Below, piece by piece: positions 8,744 through 17,324 of a stretch of 64,000 nucleotides of DNA (the first letter of the stretch is position 1; the number at the start of each line of letters is the position of its first letter). This DNA is from Alicycliphilus denitrificans_A (GTDB lineage: Bacteria > Pseudomonadota > Gammaproteobacteria > Burkholderiales > Burkholderiaceae_C): contig NZ_CP126238.1 in NCBI RefSeq assembly GCF_044792555.1, positions 1,426,001-1,490,000 on the forward strand, given 5' to 3'. Below the pieces are notes generated by a model. That model was not told the DNA's origin and did no database searches. It was given only the letters and a program-made list of their open reading frames with translations. Made by a program: the position numbers and the translations under genes.

Positions 8744-9052
8744 TTACAGGATGGGATCTTGGGGAGCGAAGGCCGGCAGTCCCGCGATGGTGGGTGCCTC
8801 GCTGTCGAATTTCAGCCAGACGATGCCGGCTTGCTCAGCGGCCTCGAAAATCGTTGCCAGATCGGATTCCAAAGGCAAGCGATAGCGCGGTGAGCCTACG
8901 AATACGAAGCCCCCGAAGTCGGTTGGATAGGCATTGACGGATAAATCGTCTTCTCGCAGCTTCTGCCGCGTGGCTGGCGTCAGATGGGTTAGCGAAAGCG
9001 CCGTCAGGGGTTCGGCCAGTTCGCGCAGCCGCTCAATGCAATGGGTGTGCAT
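8744..9052 (-). CDS. DUF5983-like hypothetical protein
   Basis: A 102-residue soluble protein. The C-terminal half (GFVFVGSPRYRLPLESDLATI, then AGIVWLKFDSEAPTIAGLPAF) fits my recollection of the DUF5983 family of small element-borne proteins, which carry a W-L-x-F-D and G-L-P pattern. No function is known. It follows radC on the minus strand with a 158-base gap holding a hairpin at 9137-9169. The start has AAGGAA about six bases upstream. The family assignment is tentative. Confidence 0.55.
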   Translation of the reverse strand: MHTHCIERLRELAEPLTALSLTHLTPATRQKLREDDLSVNAYPTDFGGFVFVGSPRYRLPLESDLATIFEAAEQAGIVWLKFDSEAPTIAGLPAFAPQDPIL

Positions 9053-9136
9053 GGTTCATTCCTTGTGTGGCGATATCGGCATGGATTCCGGGATACCTTG
9101 CGGACTTCGCGAACTTCATGTCAGAGTGCAAAGGAA

Positions 9137-9169
9137 ACCCGTGGGGATTCCCGAAAGCGAACCACGGGT
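9137..9169 (-). terminator. Hairpin between radC and the DUF5983-like gene
   Basis: ACCCGTGG (9137-9144) pairs with CCACGGGT (9162-9169). On the minus strand it lies about 40 bases after the radC stop, so it could end the radC transcript, or it could be a leader element for the next gene. No T-run was seen. Confidence 0.35.
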
Positions 9170-9210
9170 CAGTGGCCGCTATCGGTGTGTGTGCAGCGTG
9201 ACAGCTTCGA

Positions 9211-9795
9211 TTACATCAATCCCTGCTCGGCGAACGACAGCAGGTGGTCGCCCGCGACGATGAAGTGGTCGATGCAGCGCACATCCACCAGCGCCAGCGC
9301 CGAGCGCAAGGTTTGCGTCAGTTGCCGATCGGCCGCACTGGGCTCGACGTGGCCGCTGGGGTGGTTGTGGGCCATGGCGATGGCGGCCGCATTGTGCCGC
9401 ATGGCAGCCTTGACAACCTCGCGTGGATAGACCGACGTCTGCGTCAAGGTGCCGCGAAACATCACCTCAGCGTCGATGATGCGCTGCTGTGCATCGAGGA
9501 AGACCATCAGGAATATCTCGTGCTCGAGATTGGCAAAGCGCAGGCGCAGCCATTCCTTGAAGGCGGCCGGACTGTTCACCATCGGTCGAAGGATCCAGTC
9601 GTGTCGTAGATCCCTCATCAGCAGTTCTTTGGAGAGATCCAGAATGCGCCGCAGGCGTTGCTGCTGGGATGCCTGTGTTGCCAAGGGCAATGCCGCCTGG
9701 ATGTATGGGTGGCTGTCTGCTGCCATTGGCTCGGCATGTCCAGGCGAAAGCAGTTCGTTGATGAGAGCCTGGTCGCTCATGAGTGTGATTTCCAC
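9211..9795 (-). CDS. radC: RadC family JAB/MPN protein
   Basis: A 194-residue RadC-type protein. The JAMM metalloprotease motif AHNHPSGHVEPSAAD (about residues 141-155) is complete, and the upstream EIFLMVFLDAQQRIIDAEVMFRGTLTQTSVYPREVVKAA is typical of the family. RadC homologues are common on plasmids and integrative elements; their true role is unsettled, and the old DNA-repair assignment is doubtful. GTG at 9795 is chosen because AAGGAG lies six bases upstream; ATG 9780 is the alternative. The gene carries leader A and the two-hairpin RNA upstream, which agrees with the described radC RNA motif. Confidence 0.85.
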   Translation of the reverse strand: MEITLMSDQALINELLSPGHAEPMAADSHPYIQAALPLATQASQQQRLRRILDLSKELLMRDLRHDWILRPMVNSPAAFKEWLRLRFANLEHEIFLMVFLDAQQRIIDAEVMFRGTLTQTSVYPREVVKAAMRHNAAAIAMAHNHPSGHVEPSAADRQLTQTLRSALALVDVRCIDHFIVAGDHLLSFAEQGLM

Positions 9796-9855
9796 GGCGT
9801 TCTCCTTGATTGAAAAGCAAGGGAACGCCTATTCCCCCGGGGACGGCGTCCCCGG
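9796..9855 (-). promoter_or_regulatory. Structured 5' leader of radC (copy A)
   Basis: On the minus strand, a perfect hairpin (arms 9837-9844 and 9848-9855, CCGGGGAC/GTCCCCGG) is followed by a second stem in which GGCGTTC pairs with GAACGCC (9796-9802 with 9823-9829). The second stem closes directly against the radC start and traps the AAGGAG ribosome-binding site. The same layout recurs before other backbone genes with changed but still pairing bases. Confidence 0.7.
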
Positions 9856-9895
9856 TGGGAAGAAGGTGCGCAACGGTTGTCGGCACGGTGGTCTT

Positions 9896-9948
9896 GGCAG
9901 GTAACGACTGCGACGCCGGCGAGTTGCCGGAGAACCTCCATCAGGAGG
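9896..9948 (-). ncRNA. Two-hairpin RNA element, radC-motif-like (copy A)
   Basis: On the minus strand, hairpin CCTCC/GGAGG (9935-9948) and hairpin CCGGC/GCCGG (9916-9930) are followed by the conserved run GTCGCAGTCGTTACCTG, within 9896-9917. The same run follows differently sequenced but still pairing hairpins at 12057-12112 and 21766-21820. This fits the published radC RNA motif, a cis-regulatory candidate in leaders of radC, methylase and anti-restriction genes. Identity with that Rfam family is from memory. Confidence 0.7.
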
Positions 9949-10045
9949 AAAGTGGGTTTTGGCAGTGTGACCCTGGCCTCGCTGCGTCACAAGGGGGGGA
10001 TACCTGTGCCGGCAGGAAGCCGTGGTGATTGACCCGCAATTCATT

Positions 10046-10176
10046 CCCGAATTCGGGTGGCGATTGCGCAGCGGTGTCGCCCATCGTCAACACCTTGAAC
10101 GCCAGATGCATGTGACATGAGGTCTCGTGACACTTGAATGTCACTCCAGTGCCATTCAAGAAATTTCTTGATCAAG
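10046..10176. promoter_or_regulatory. Cluster of palindromes upstream of a small plus-strand gene
   Basis: Three perfect palindromes lie in the 196 bases before the gene at 10242: CCCGAATTCGGG (10046-10057), CAAGAAATTTCTTG (10157-10170) and CTTGATCAAG (10167-10176), the last two sharing four bases. They look like operators for a repressor of the downstream gene or of the divergent radC transcript. The rest of 9949-10241 holds no recognisable gene. Confidence 0.4.
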
Positions 10177-10241
10177 TGCCGTTGATTCGCTCTCAGCGAG
10201 GTCTTTTTGCGTCAGCATAGTGGCCATCAAGGGGTTTCACC

Positions 10242-10454
10242 ATGATCTGCCTGGGCTCCCAGATCCGTTTGACGCACAAGGAAATCGAGTATTTTCGTTG
10301 GCTGACCGACATCGAGCCGGTCGGCATCCGCACGTGCGCGGATCTGGATGCGTATGTGGCGCAGTGCAAGGCGCACTACTGGGGCGTGTCCCAGGACACG
10401 CAGTTCCTCCACTGGATGATCGACCAGGAGGTTGCGCGTTGCCTGGCGGCGTGA
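10242..10454 (+). CDS. Small conserved-looking protein, paralogue of 11187-11417
   Basis: A 70-residue protein, MICLGSQIRLTHKEIEYF at its N-terminus, with AAGGGG (10228-10234) as ribosome-binding site. It lies on the opposite strand to the backbone genes around it. Its first 40 residues resemble the 76-residue protein at 11187-11417: both share an IRLT/LRFT-x-x-EIE-x-FR-x-L core followed by a TR/RT-x-x-DL stretch. No function is known. Single lone copies between backbone genes suggest a small regulator or accessory factor, but that is inference. Confidence 0.5.
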   Translation: MICLGSQIRLTHKEIEYFRWLTDIEPVGIRTCADLDAYVAQCKAHYWGVSQDTQFLHWMIDQEVARCLAA

Positions 10455-10511
10455 GCCTGCAACAGAGGAAATTGGTCAGTTGTCCAGCGCTGGCCGGTGA
10501 AGCACCGCGCT

Positions 10512-10535
10512 CCCCCGGCCGGGTGGCCAGGGGGG
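10512..10535. terminator. Hairpin between convergent genes
   Basis: CCCCCGGCC (10512-10520) pairs with GGCC and GGGGG (10525-10528, 10530-10534) around a GGGT loop, with one bulged A. It lies between the stop of the plus-strand 70-residue gene and the stop of the minus-strand gene at 10549, so it may terminate either. No T-run is present. Confidence 0.4.
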
Positions 10536-10548
10536 CGGGATGAATGGC

Positions 10549-11061
10549 TCAGCCGACGGCTTGAGCCGCTCGGGGCGCCGAGTCCACCGCTTCGGGCTTC
10601 GCCTGCGGGGCGGCGGGTGTCTCCGCGATGGCGGGCGCCTTGAATGCCGCGCGGGCGGCACGTACCTTCGGGTTTTTCGCCAGACGCTGGATCTGCGCCG
10701 TGGCGGGCTCGGAAGGCTCCTCGGGCAGGCAGGCTGAGGCGAGGTCGCTTCCGCGTCCCAGCACGCGCCGTGCATTCGCTGGGAACCGGACGAACAGGCC
10801 GCCGAGCAGCCAGCGCACGAAGCGGCCGAAGCGCTGGTTGCGTGTCTCGCGCGCCTGGTGCAGGCGCAGCGACTCGCGGCAGCACAGGTACAGCGCCAGG
10901 TGCTCGCGCTTCATCTCGGGGTCGGTGTCCAACTGCGCCAGCACTTCGGCGGCGATCACGGGGTCTTTGCCGGCACGCCGGTAGAAGGACACCCAGGCGC
11001 GTTCCTCCTCTGTGCCGATGGCGCTGCGCTTGGGGCGGGCTCGCGCTGCGGTCAGGTTCAT
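10549..11061 (-). CDS. Hypothetical backbone protein of 170 residues
   Basis: Read from ATG 11061 (MNLTAARARPKRSAIGTEEERAWVSFYRRAG), with AAGGAG nine to ten bases upstream; longer reads to 11208 enter the leader. The N-terminal 100 residues are predicted helical and rich in Arg and Glu (YRRAGKDPVIAAEVLAQLDTDPEMKREHLAL). The C-terminal third is Ala/Pro/Lys-rich and probably disordered. I do not recognise a family with certainty. Orientation and leader group it with the other minus-strand backbone genes. It may be DNA-associated given its positive charge, but there is no motif to support this. Confidence 0.55.
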   Translation of the reverse strand: MNLTAARARPKRSAIGTEEERAWVSFYRRAGKDPVIAAEVLAQLDTDPEMKREHLALYLCCRESLRLHQARETRNQRFGRFVRWLLGGLFVRFPANARRVLGRGSDLASACLPEEPSEPATAQIQRLAKNPKVRAARAAFKAPAIAETPAAPQAKPEAVDSAPRAAQAVG

Positions 11062-11125
11062 GGTCCTATCTCCTTGCTCATGGGAAGCACGCGCCCAGCC
11101 CTGATCGGGAGGCGTCAGTCTCCCG
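11062..11125 (-). promoter_or_regulatory. Structured 5' leader (copy F, weaker)
   Basis: On the minus strand a CGGGAG/CTCCCG hairpin (11106-11111 with 11120-11125) lies upstream of a C/T-rich stretch that can partly pair with the AAGGAG site before ATG 11061. The layout matches the other leaders, but the second stem is short and imperfect. Confidence 0.35.
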
Positions 11126-11186
11126 GGGTTGTGGCGGTGTGCCGCTTTGCTAAGCTGGCATCCCACACGCCTTGGACAGCCCACAC

Positions 11187-11417
11187 ATGCTTCGTGCAGG
11201 CCACTCACTCCGGTTCACGCCCACCGAGATCGAGGAATTCCGAAGACTCGGACTCGATGTCGACGGGACGCGAACGCAGGACGATCTCGGCCAGGCGCTG
11301 GCCCGATGGGCCGGCACGCTGGCCGGGGAACGTCCGGAACTGCTGGACAAGATCGCCTTTGCCATGGCAAAAGCGAAGGGAACCTCGCTACCCGCGCGCT
11401 TGACGCGCGTGCGCTGA
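11187..11417 (+). CDS. Small protein, paralogue of 10242-10454
   Basis: A 76-residue protein from ATG 11187 (MLRAGHSLRFTPTEIEEF). A TTG at 11172 in the same frame would add five residues. The core LRFTPTEIEEFRRLGLDVDGTRTQDDLGQALARW resembles the 70-residue protein at 10242-10454. Both are plus-strand singletons within minus-strand backbone. Its 3' end overlaps the 3' end of the minus-strand gene at 11388 by 30 bases, so the two transcripts converge. Function unknown. Confidence 0.5.
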   Translation: MLRAGHSLRFTPTEIEEFRRLGLDVDGTRTQDDLGQALARWAGTLAGERPELLDKIAFAMAKAKGTSLPARLTRVR

Positions 11418-11612
11418 GGTAGCTCGCCGGGCGTTGGCTTCGGCGACCGCGATCCAGCGGTCGGCGATCCGGTCCAGGTAGACCAGATCGTCGGTTTCGA
11501 TTTCGCCCGCTGTGCGCAGGCGGGTGATGACTTCCTTGACCAGAAAGGGATCCTCCCGGGCCAGTTCGACGACGGTGGTGGCGATGCGCCGGCGGTACAG
11601 ATCGACCGGCAT
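11388..11612 (-). CDS. Small hypothetical protein of 74 residues
   Basis: Begins MPVDLYRRRIATTVVELAREDP at ATG 11612, two bases after the stop of the preceding Cys-rich 58-residue gene, so the pair is an operon likely to be translationally coupled. The sequence is helical, acidic in the middle (TAGEIETDDLVYLDRIADRW) and basic at the end. I recognise no family. Its presence between leader B and the convergent 76-residue gene suggests an accessory backbone function. Confidence 0.5.
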   Translation of the reverse strand: MPVDLYRRRIATTVVELAREDPFLVKEVITRLRTAGEIETDDLVYLDRIADRWIAVAEANARRATSAHARQARG

Positions 11613-11614
11613 GG

Positions 11615-11791
11615 TCAAGCTGCAACGCGGCAGTCCGCACACGGGCGGCCCATGCACTTGCCGAGGCAAGGCAGGGGACGCAGCAGTACCGCAAGCTTGC
11701 GCTGCGGCAAGGGGGCAGGGCGAGCAAGGCCCGATCCACCCAACAGCACCGGAATGCGGCGCGACTCTCTGGCTGCAAGGGCAGCAAACAT
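11615..11791 (-). CDS. 58-residue Cys-rich protein under leader B
   Basis: The first reading frame after leader B, with GGAG seven bases before ATG 11791. It starts MFAALAARESRRIPVLLGG and ends with a cysteine cluster, LPCLGKCMGRPCADCRVAA, where four Cys in 14 residues could bind a metal ion. Its start is fixed by the leader, as in radC. The protein is too short for a confident family call. It could be a small zinc-binding regulator, or a leader peptide whose translation controls the 74-residue gene. Confidence 0.5.
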   Translation of the reverse strand: MFAALAARESRRIPVLLGGSGLARPAPLPQRKLAVLLRPLPCLGKCMGRPCADCRVAA

Positions 11792-11850
11792 GGCGTTCTC
11801 CTTCGTTGAAAAAGGGGAACGCCCAACCCCGGCGGGGACTGGGGTCCCCG
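11792..11850 (-). promoter_or_regulatory. Structured 5' leader (copy B)
   Basis: Hairpin CGGGGAC/GTCCCCG (11833-11839 with 11844-11850) followed by GGCGTTC/GAACGCC (11792-11798 with 11817-11823). The second stem abuts ATG 11791 and includes the ribosome-binding GGAG. The stretch from 11851 to 12056 has several GC-rich inverted repeats but no convincing gene. Confidence 0.7.
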
Positions 11851-12056
11851 TTCGGGTGTGCCTCGCGCAAGCGGGGCGGCTAGGCGCCGGCCTGGACGGC
11901 CGACGTGGGATGAAGGCCCGGTGCCTTGCGGCAAGGGCCTTCGCTCTGTGGCGCGCAACGGTGAAGCTGCGCGTCAATTGGGAAGGTCGGCCTGGCGGCC
12001 GACAGGAACTCACGGCTGCCGAGGCAGCCACCCAGGCCAGCGCCAGGGAACTCGAG

Positions 12057-12112
12057 GGCAGGTAACGACTGCGACGCCAGCAGAGCTGGACTTCGGCGCA
12101 GCGCGAGCTGCG
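12057..12112 (-). ncRNA. Two-hairpin RNA element, radC-motif-like (copy B)
   Basis: On the minus strand: hairpin CGCAGC/GCTGCG (12097-12112), hairpin CCAGC/GCTGG (12077-12089), then the conserved GTCGCAGTCGTTACCTG within 12057-12078. It lies about 270 bases upstream of the 58-residue gene, further than copies A and E are from their genes. Confidence 0.7.
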
Positions 12113-12269
12113 AGGAAGGCTTTGTGGACGCGATGCCCACGGGAAGCCCTTGCAGTATGGTCTTCTCGGATGCCAGCGGCGATCGAATAAGGGGAGTGCC
12201 TGCCGGAAACACCCCTCAGGTCGGGCACTTGCGGGTGGCGACCTGATGCCGACCGTAGCTTCCTTCAAT

Positions 12270-12304
12270 AAAAAGCGCCCCACCACCTTTCGGTAGTGGA
12301 GCGC
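12270..12304 (-). terminator. Rho-independent terminator of the methylase-helicase gene
   Basis: On the minus strand a 13-bp stem closed by a GAAA tetraloop (two G-T pairs tolerated) is followed by a run of five T. It begins five bases after the stop codon at 12309. This is the clearest intrinsic terminator in the window. Confidence 0.85.
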
Positions 12305-12308
12305 AAAC

Positions 12309-15300
12309 TCACGCGGCCTGGCGCATCGCCTCGCCATCCAGGCTGGCGTTGCCCGCCTCATCCTTGTCGAGGTCGAGCTGCTTGAGCAGCTCGCGCTGGC
12401 GTACCAGCAGCACGGTCAGCCGGCTTTCGTGCTCGAACGGTCGGGCCAGCTCGAGCGTCAGATCCTCCAGCCGCTTGCGTCGCATGGCGAGCTGCGTGGC
12501 TGTCGCGGCCTGCTGCTCGCCCACCGATGCCAGTACCGCCAGCAGCGCGGACACGAGGCCCGGCCCGGTCTGGTACGGCTCGGCGTCGTAGCGGCAGCGC
12601 CCCGCGAGGAAGAATGCTGGCGTGGCCTCGGTGCCAATGGCCTGCAGCCCCAGCTCGAAGCCGCCGAAGCGGCCCACGACCTGGCCGGACCGCAAGGCGC
12701 TACCGCGGATGCCCGCACGCGCGGTCTTCACCAGCTCGCGCAAGGCGTCGCCCACCGCATCCGGCCCGGCGATCTTGCGGCCACCGAGTTCCACCGCGAT
12801 CCGCCCCATGGTCTGGGGCTCGGCTTGGGCCTGGGCCGCGTCTTCCACATGCAGCGCCAGCTTCTGCTCCAGCGAATCGATCAGCATCGGCAGCCGTCCC
12901 ACCTCGCTCTCGTTGGCCCAGCGCTGATTGCGCCAGACCGAGAACAGGGTGGAGAGCTTGGCCACCTCGGCGTCCACACCAGCCTTCTCGATCACCATCG
13001 GGTTGCCCGACGCCAAGGCCTTGACCTCGGCATAGCTCAGCGTAGCCAGTTCCACGTCCTCGATGGCCCGCAGGCCCTTGTCGCCGCGCATGACCTGCGC
13101 GATGAAACGCGCCTTGGTCTCCAGCGTCTGCCACATGTACGCGTCGAAGCTCTGCTCGGTCACGTAGCGGAAGATCTCGACCTCCTCGCATTCGTTGCCC
13201 TGGCGCAGGATGCGGCCCTCGCGCTGCTCGACGTCACAGGGACGCCACGGGGCATCGAGGTGGTGCAGCGCCACCAGGCGGGTCTGCACATTGGTGCCCA
13301 CGCCCATCTTGCCGGTCGATCCCAGCAGCACGCGCACACGGCCTTCGCGGACCGCCTTGAACAGCGTGGCCTTCTGGACGTCGGTGCCGGCGTCGTGGAT
13401 GAATGCGATCTCCCGCTCCGGGATGCCCGCGTCCACCAGCCGCTGCTCCAGATCCTCGTAGACGCTGAAGGCTTTGCCGCCCTTGGGGCTGGACAGGTCG
13501 CAGAACAACAGCTGCGCGCCGCGGAAGCCCGCCGTGCGCTGCCAGATCGCCAGCACCTCGCGGGCGCAGGCGCCAACCTTGCCCTCCGGATCGAACCGCG
13601 CCGTGGGCGCGACCAGCCGGAAATCCAGCGCCGCCGCCCGCCCGTCGTTCGTGACCGCGAGCATGTTGTCCTCGGTCGGATCGACATGCCCGTTGCGGAT
13701 CGCCTCGGCTCGCTTCACCAGCGTCTGCACATAGGCCTTGAGGGCCGCGCTCGCCGGACAGGCCACCGTGCGCGCCTTGCCGCCACGCAGCTTCGGCACC
13801 GGCAGGTTCAACATCTCGGCGGTGCGGATGTCCGCGACCTCGCCGAAGACGGCCATCAGCTCCGACACGTTGATGAAGCGCGCGAAGCGCGTGTGCATGC
13901 GGTAGCCGCTGCCGTCCGGCGCGATCTCCAGCGCCGTCACCGACTCCCCGAAGGTCGCGGCCCAGGCATCGAACTGCTGCAGGCCCAGTTCCTCCAGCCG
14001 GCGCGGCTGCAGGTAGCGCTGCATCGTGTGGATCTCGGCCATGGTGTTGGCCACCGGCGTCGCAGTCGCGAAGACCACGCCGCGCTGCGCATTGCCGTGC
14101 AGCTTCATCGTGTAGCGCGTCTTCAGGTACAGATCGAACGCGCGCTCCGAGTTGGACAGCGGCAGGCCCGCGACCCGCGTCATCTTCGTGAACCTATAGA
14201 GATTCTTGAAGCAATGTGCCTCGTCTATCCACAAGCCGTCGATGCCCAACTGTTCCCAGGTCAGCAGGTCGTCCTTCTTCTTGTCGGCGGCCAGCCGTTC
14301 CAGCCGCACCTTCCAGCTCTTCTTCTGCGCCTCGAGCTGCTTGATGATCCGGTTGCTCCGGTCACCGCTCTTCTCGGCGCGTACGGCCATTTCTATCTCA
14401 TGGATCACCTCCGCGATGTAGTCCTCGGTGAATTGCGGCGACATCCGGATGCGCTCGAAGCTCGAGTGAGTGATGACCACCGCGTCCCAGTCGCCCGTGG
14501 CGATGCGCGACACCAGCTCACGCCGGCGATCGCCTTCCAGATCCTCCTTTCCGGCCATAAGCACCGAGGCTTGTGGGTACAGGCGCACGAACTCGGCCGT
14601 GTACTGGGCGAGCATGTGGTTCGGGACCACATGGCAGGGCTTCGCGAGGAAGCCCAGGCGGCGCATCTCCATGCTCGCGATCACACACACCGCCGTCTTG
14701 CCGGCACCGACCACGTGGAATAGGCCCACATTGCCGGTCTGCACGACGCGCCAGACGGAGTCGCGCTGGTGCGGATGCAGTTCGAAGCACTGCGAGAACC
14801 CCGGCAGCTTCAGGTGCGAGCCATCGAAATGCCGCGGCCGCGTGGCGTTGAACAGGTCGTTGTAGACCCGGCACAGCCGCTCGCGCCGCCCGCTGTCCTC
14901 GAAGGCCCAGGCCGCAAAGCGGTCCTTGAGCGCCCCGAACTTCTCCCGCGCCGCCAGCGTTTCCGCCGGATTGACGTGGTAGCGGTCCGTGGCCGGATCG
15001 CGGTCGCGCACCGTCGGCACCTGCACGTTCAGCGCCGCCTGCACCAGGTCGATCGCGTTCATGCGCGCGGTGCCCCATTCCTGGGTCACCTTGACGTTGT
15101 GCCGCGCACTCCACTCGGGATAGGCCACCGACCAGGCGCCGGCCTCGGCCGAGTACGACACCTGGCAGTCCTTGAGTTCGAGCACCTCGTGGATGAAGCC
15201 CTCGACGTCGCCCGCCGGAATCCACACCGCACCCAGGCGCGGCTCGATGGAAGCGGGCGGCAGGTCTTCGGGCTGCACCCGCTCCAACGCCTCCACGTTG

Positions 15301-17324
15301 CGGCGGACGGACGGGCCGGACAGCACCGCCTGCTTGAGCTTCTCCTTGACGTTGCCCGACAGGTAGTCGTCGGAGGTCTTCCAGGCGCGGTCCGCCGGGT
15401 CGAGAAAGATCTGTCCGGCCTCGGACAGCGCGGCCAGCACCTCGTCCTCGGGCGCCGACAGCAACTGCGCCATATAGGCCGGATCGACCCGGCCGCGCCA
15501 TTGCACGGATGTGGCCAACGCCTCCAAGGGCTCGCCGACCGCCGTGGGCGCCGACACCCGCCGCAGCGTGCGCTGGGTGAACAGCGCCGCCTTGCGCGCG
15601 GTGTCCGACTCCTCGTCGTAGTGCTCCAGCGACAGCAGCAGCGGGTAGTCCGGGTCACGCCGGAAAGCCAGTGCGTTGGCCCGCGTGCTGAGGCAGCCGT
15701 GGCGCGCCACGTAGCGGTCGTAGGTGCCGTTGAGCACCACCCGCAGATGGGTAAGCCCTTCGTCACCGTCCTGCGCCAACTGCGCATCGAGCAGTGCCCG
15801 GGCATGGTCCCGGATCGCGCACAGGCCCGCGATGCGGGCGCGCTGCGTGGCGTTCAGGCTGTCATGCAGATCGACCAGCTCGGCGCCTTCGACCCGGTGC
15901 ACGCGCCCGTGGTGGACGCGAAAGCTGCCGGGCCGTGCGCCGGGCTCGGCCGGTACGGAAGCGCGCACGGACGCCAGCGCCACCGGCTTGGCCGTTTCGT
16001 ACACGCCGTTGGGCAGCAGCGCGATGCGTTCGGCCAGCGCCGGCTCGAGGTCGCCCTCGAACACGACCGTCGGCACTTCCTCGTAGCCGTTGCTCTCCTG
16101 CGTGACCTGGCCGATACAGAAACCGGGGTTCCGGGCGTACCAGGCGTTGATCTGCAGGTACTTTTGCGCGCACCGCGGATGCCGCAGTTCGTCAGGCACC
16201 ATCACGCGCTCCAGCCAGGCACCGCTCACGGCCTCGCCGGGATGGCGCTTGCGCAGGAACAGAATGTCCGTCTGCACGTCCGTCGAGGCCAGGCCGGCGA
16301 AGGCGCCCTGGGGCAGCCGGATCGCGCCCAGCAGCTCGGCCTGGGAGGCGACGTACTCGCGCACGGCGTCCGCGCGCGCCTCCATCGTGCCGGTGCTGGT
16401 GATGAAGCACACCAGCCCGCCGGGGCGAACCAGGTCCAGCGCGCGCCCGAAGAAGTAGTTGTGGATGCGGAAGCGTGCGTAGGGCTTGGGGCCCGCATCG
16501 GCGGCCGGGTAGTTGCCGAACGGCACGTTGCCGATCACCAGGTCGAACCAGTTCTCGGGCAGCTCCACCTTCTCGAACGGCGCGATGCGCACGTCGGCGC
16601 CATGCGGCACATACAGCGCCCGCAGCAGCCGGCCGGAGAGCCGGTCGATCTCGATGGCCGTGACCGCGCTGCGCTCGGCGAGCGCGCGGGGCATGGCGCC
16701 CAGGAAGTGGCCGACGCCGGCCGCGGGCTCGAGCACGCGCCCGCCAGTGAAGCCGAAGCGCTCCACGGCCTGCCACATGGCCTCGATCACATGGACCTCG
16801 GTGTAGTGGCTGTTGTTGACCGAGGCTCGGGCGGACGCGTAGTCATCGGCGGGCAGCAGGGTCTGCAACTCCTCGGCGCGGCCGCGCCAGGACGGATCCG
16901 TGCCTTCGAGGTTGAAGGCCGCGGGCAGACCGCCCCAGCCGGTGAAGCGAATCAACTGGCGGCGCTGGTCGGCGCTCGCAGGCTGCTGGCCGGCTTCGAG
17001 GCCTTGCAGCACTTGGATCGCGGCCACGTTGGCCTCGAACTTCGTGGCAGTGCCGTTCAGTCCGAGCAACTGCTCGCGGCCGAGGGCCGGCCACAGGCTG
17101 CGCGGGGCGTCAGGCTTCTTGCCGTCAATGACGCGCCAGCTCGCACGCGGTGCTGCCGCGGGCGGAGGCTCCAGGTCGGCGACGGCACAGGAGGTGGGGG
17201 CAGCGACCGCCTCAGGGGAAGGCGGTGCGCTGAACAGATCTATCTCGGGAGACGGATCGGGAAGATCAGGTCTGTCCGGATCGAATCCGGGCAGCCACAG
17301 CGAAGGCGTGGAATGGCGAGCCAT
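12309..17324 (-). CDS. Giant N6-adenine methylase / SNF2-type helicase (DarB-like)
   Basis: A 1671-residue protein. The N-terminal third is an adenine methyltransferase: SAM motif I EPAAGVGHFLGAMP (about residue 198) and catalytic motif IV as GNVPFG (about 266). The C-terminal half is a superfamily 2 helicase: Walker A VGAGKTAV (about 875), WIDEAHCFKN (about 1033), ATATPVANTM, and motif VI QREGRILRQGN (about 1371). Fusions of this type are widespread on plasmids and integrative elements; P1 DarB is the best-known relative and protects incoming DNA from restriction. An anti-restriction role is therefore plausible. It carries structured leader C and ends at a strong terminator, so it is probably a single-gene transcript. 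Confidence 0.8.
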   Translation of the reverse strand: MARHSTPSLWLPGFDPDRPDLPDPSPEIDLFSAPPSPEAVAAPTSCAVADLEPPPAAAPRASWRVIDGKKPDAPRSLWPALGREQLLGLNGTATKFEANVAAIQVLQGLEAGQQPASADQRRQLIRFTGWGGLPAAFNLEGTDPSWRGRAEELQTLLPADDYASARASVNNSHYTEVHVIEAMWQAVERFGFTGGRVLEPAAGVGHFLGAMPRALAERSAVTAIEIDRLSGRLLRALYVPHGADVRIAPFEKVELPENWFDLVIGNVPFGNYPAADAGPKPYARFRIHNYFFGRALDLVRPGGLVCFITSTGTMEARADAVREYVASQAELLGAIRLPQGAFAGLASTDVQTDILFLRKRHPGEAVSGAWLERVMVPDELRHPRCAQKYLQINAWYARNPGFCIGQVTQESNGYEEVPTVVFEGDLEPALAERIALLPNGVYETAKPVALASVRASVPAEPGARPGSFRVHHGRVHRVEGAELVDLHDSLNATQRARIAGLCAIRDHARALLDAQLAQDGDEGLTHLRVVLNGTYDRYVARHGCLSTRANALAFRRDPDYPLLLSLEHYDEESDTARKAALFTQRTLRRVSAPTAVGEPLEALATSVQWRGRVDPAYMAQLLSAPEDEVLAALSEAGQIFLDPADRAWKTSDDYLSGNVKEKLKQAVLSGPSVRRNVEALERVQPEDLPPASIEPRLGAVWIPAGDVEGFIHEVLELKDCQVSYSAEAGAWSVAYPEWSARHNVKVTQEWGTARMNAIDLVQAALNVQVPTVRDRDPATDRYHVNPAETLAAREKFGALKDRFAAWAFEDSGRRERLCRVYNDLFNATRPRHFDGSHLKLPGFSQCFELHPHQRDSVWRVVQTGNVGLFHVVGAGKTAVCVIASMEMRRLGFLAKPCHVVPNHMLAQYTAEFVRLYPQASVLMAGKEDLEGDRRRELVSRIATGDWDAVVITHSSFERIRMSPQFTEDYIAEVIHEIEMAVRAEKSGDRSNRIIKQLEAQKKSWKVRLERLAADKKKDDLLTWEQLGIDGLWIDEAHCFKNLYRFTKMTRVAGLPLSNSERAFDLYLKTRYTMKLHGNAQRGVVFATATPVANTMAEIHTMQRYLQPRRLEELGLQQFDAWAATFGESVTALEIAPDGSGYRMHTRFARFINVSELMAVFGEVADIRTAEMLNLPVPKLRGGKARTVACPASAALKAYVQTLVKRAEAIRNGHVDPTEDNMLAVTNDGRAAALDFRLVAPTARFDPEGKVGACAREVLAIWQRTAGFRGAQLLFCDLSSPKGGKAFSVYEDLEQRLVDAGIPEREIAFIHDAGTDVQKATLFKAVREGRVRVLLGSTGKMGVGTNVQTRLVALHHLDAPWRPCDVEQREGRILRQGNECEEVEIFRYVTEQSFDAYMWQTLETKARFIAQVMRGDKGLRAIEDVELATLSYAEVKALASGNPMVIEKAGVDAEVAKLSTLFSVWRNQRWANESEVGRLPMLIDSLEQKLALHVEDAAQAQAEPQTMGRIAVELGGRKIAGPDAVGDALRELVKTARAGIRGSALRSGQVVGRFGGFELGLQAIGTEATPAFFLAGRCRYDAEPYQTGPGLVSALLAVLASVGEQQAATATQLAMRRKRLEDLTLELARPFEHESRLTVLLVRQRELLKQLDLDKDEAGNASLDGEAMRQAA

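Noticed and set aside
12429..14723. A 764-residue plus-strand frame
   Set aside because: Low-complexity, His/Arg/Leu-rich antisense of the helicase, with no recognisable domain; the minus-strand frame has clear helicase motifs.
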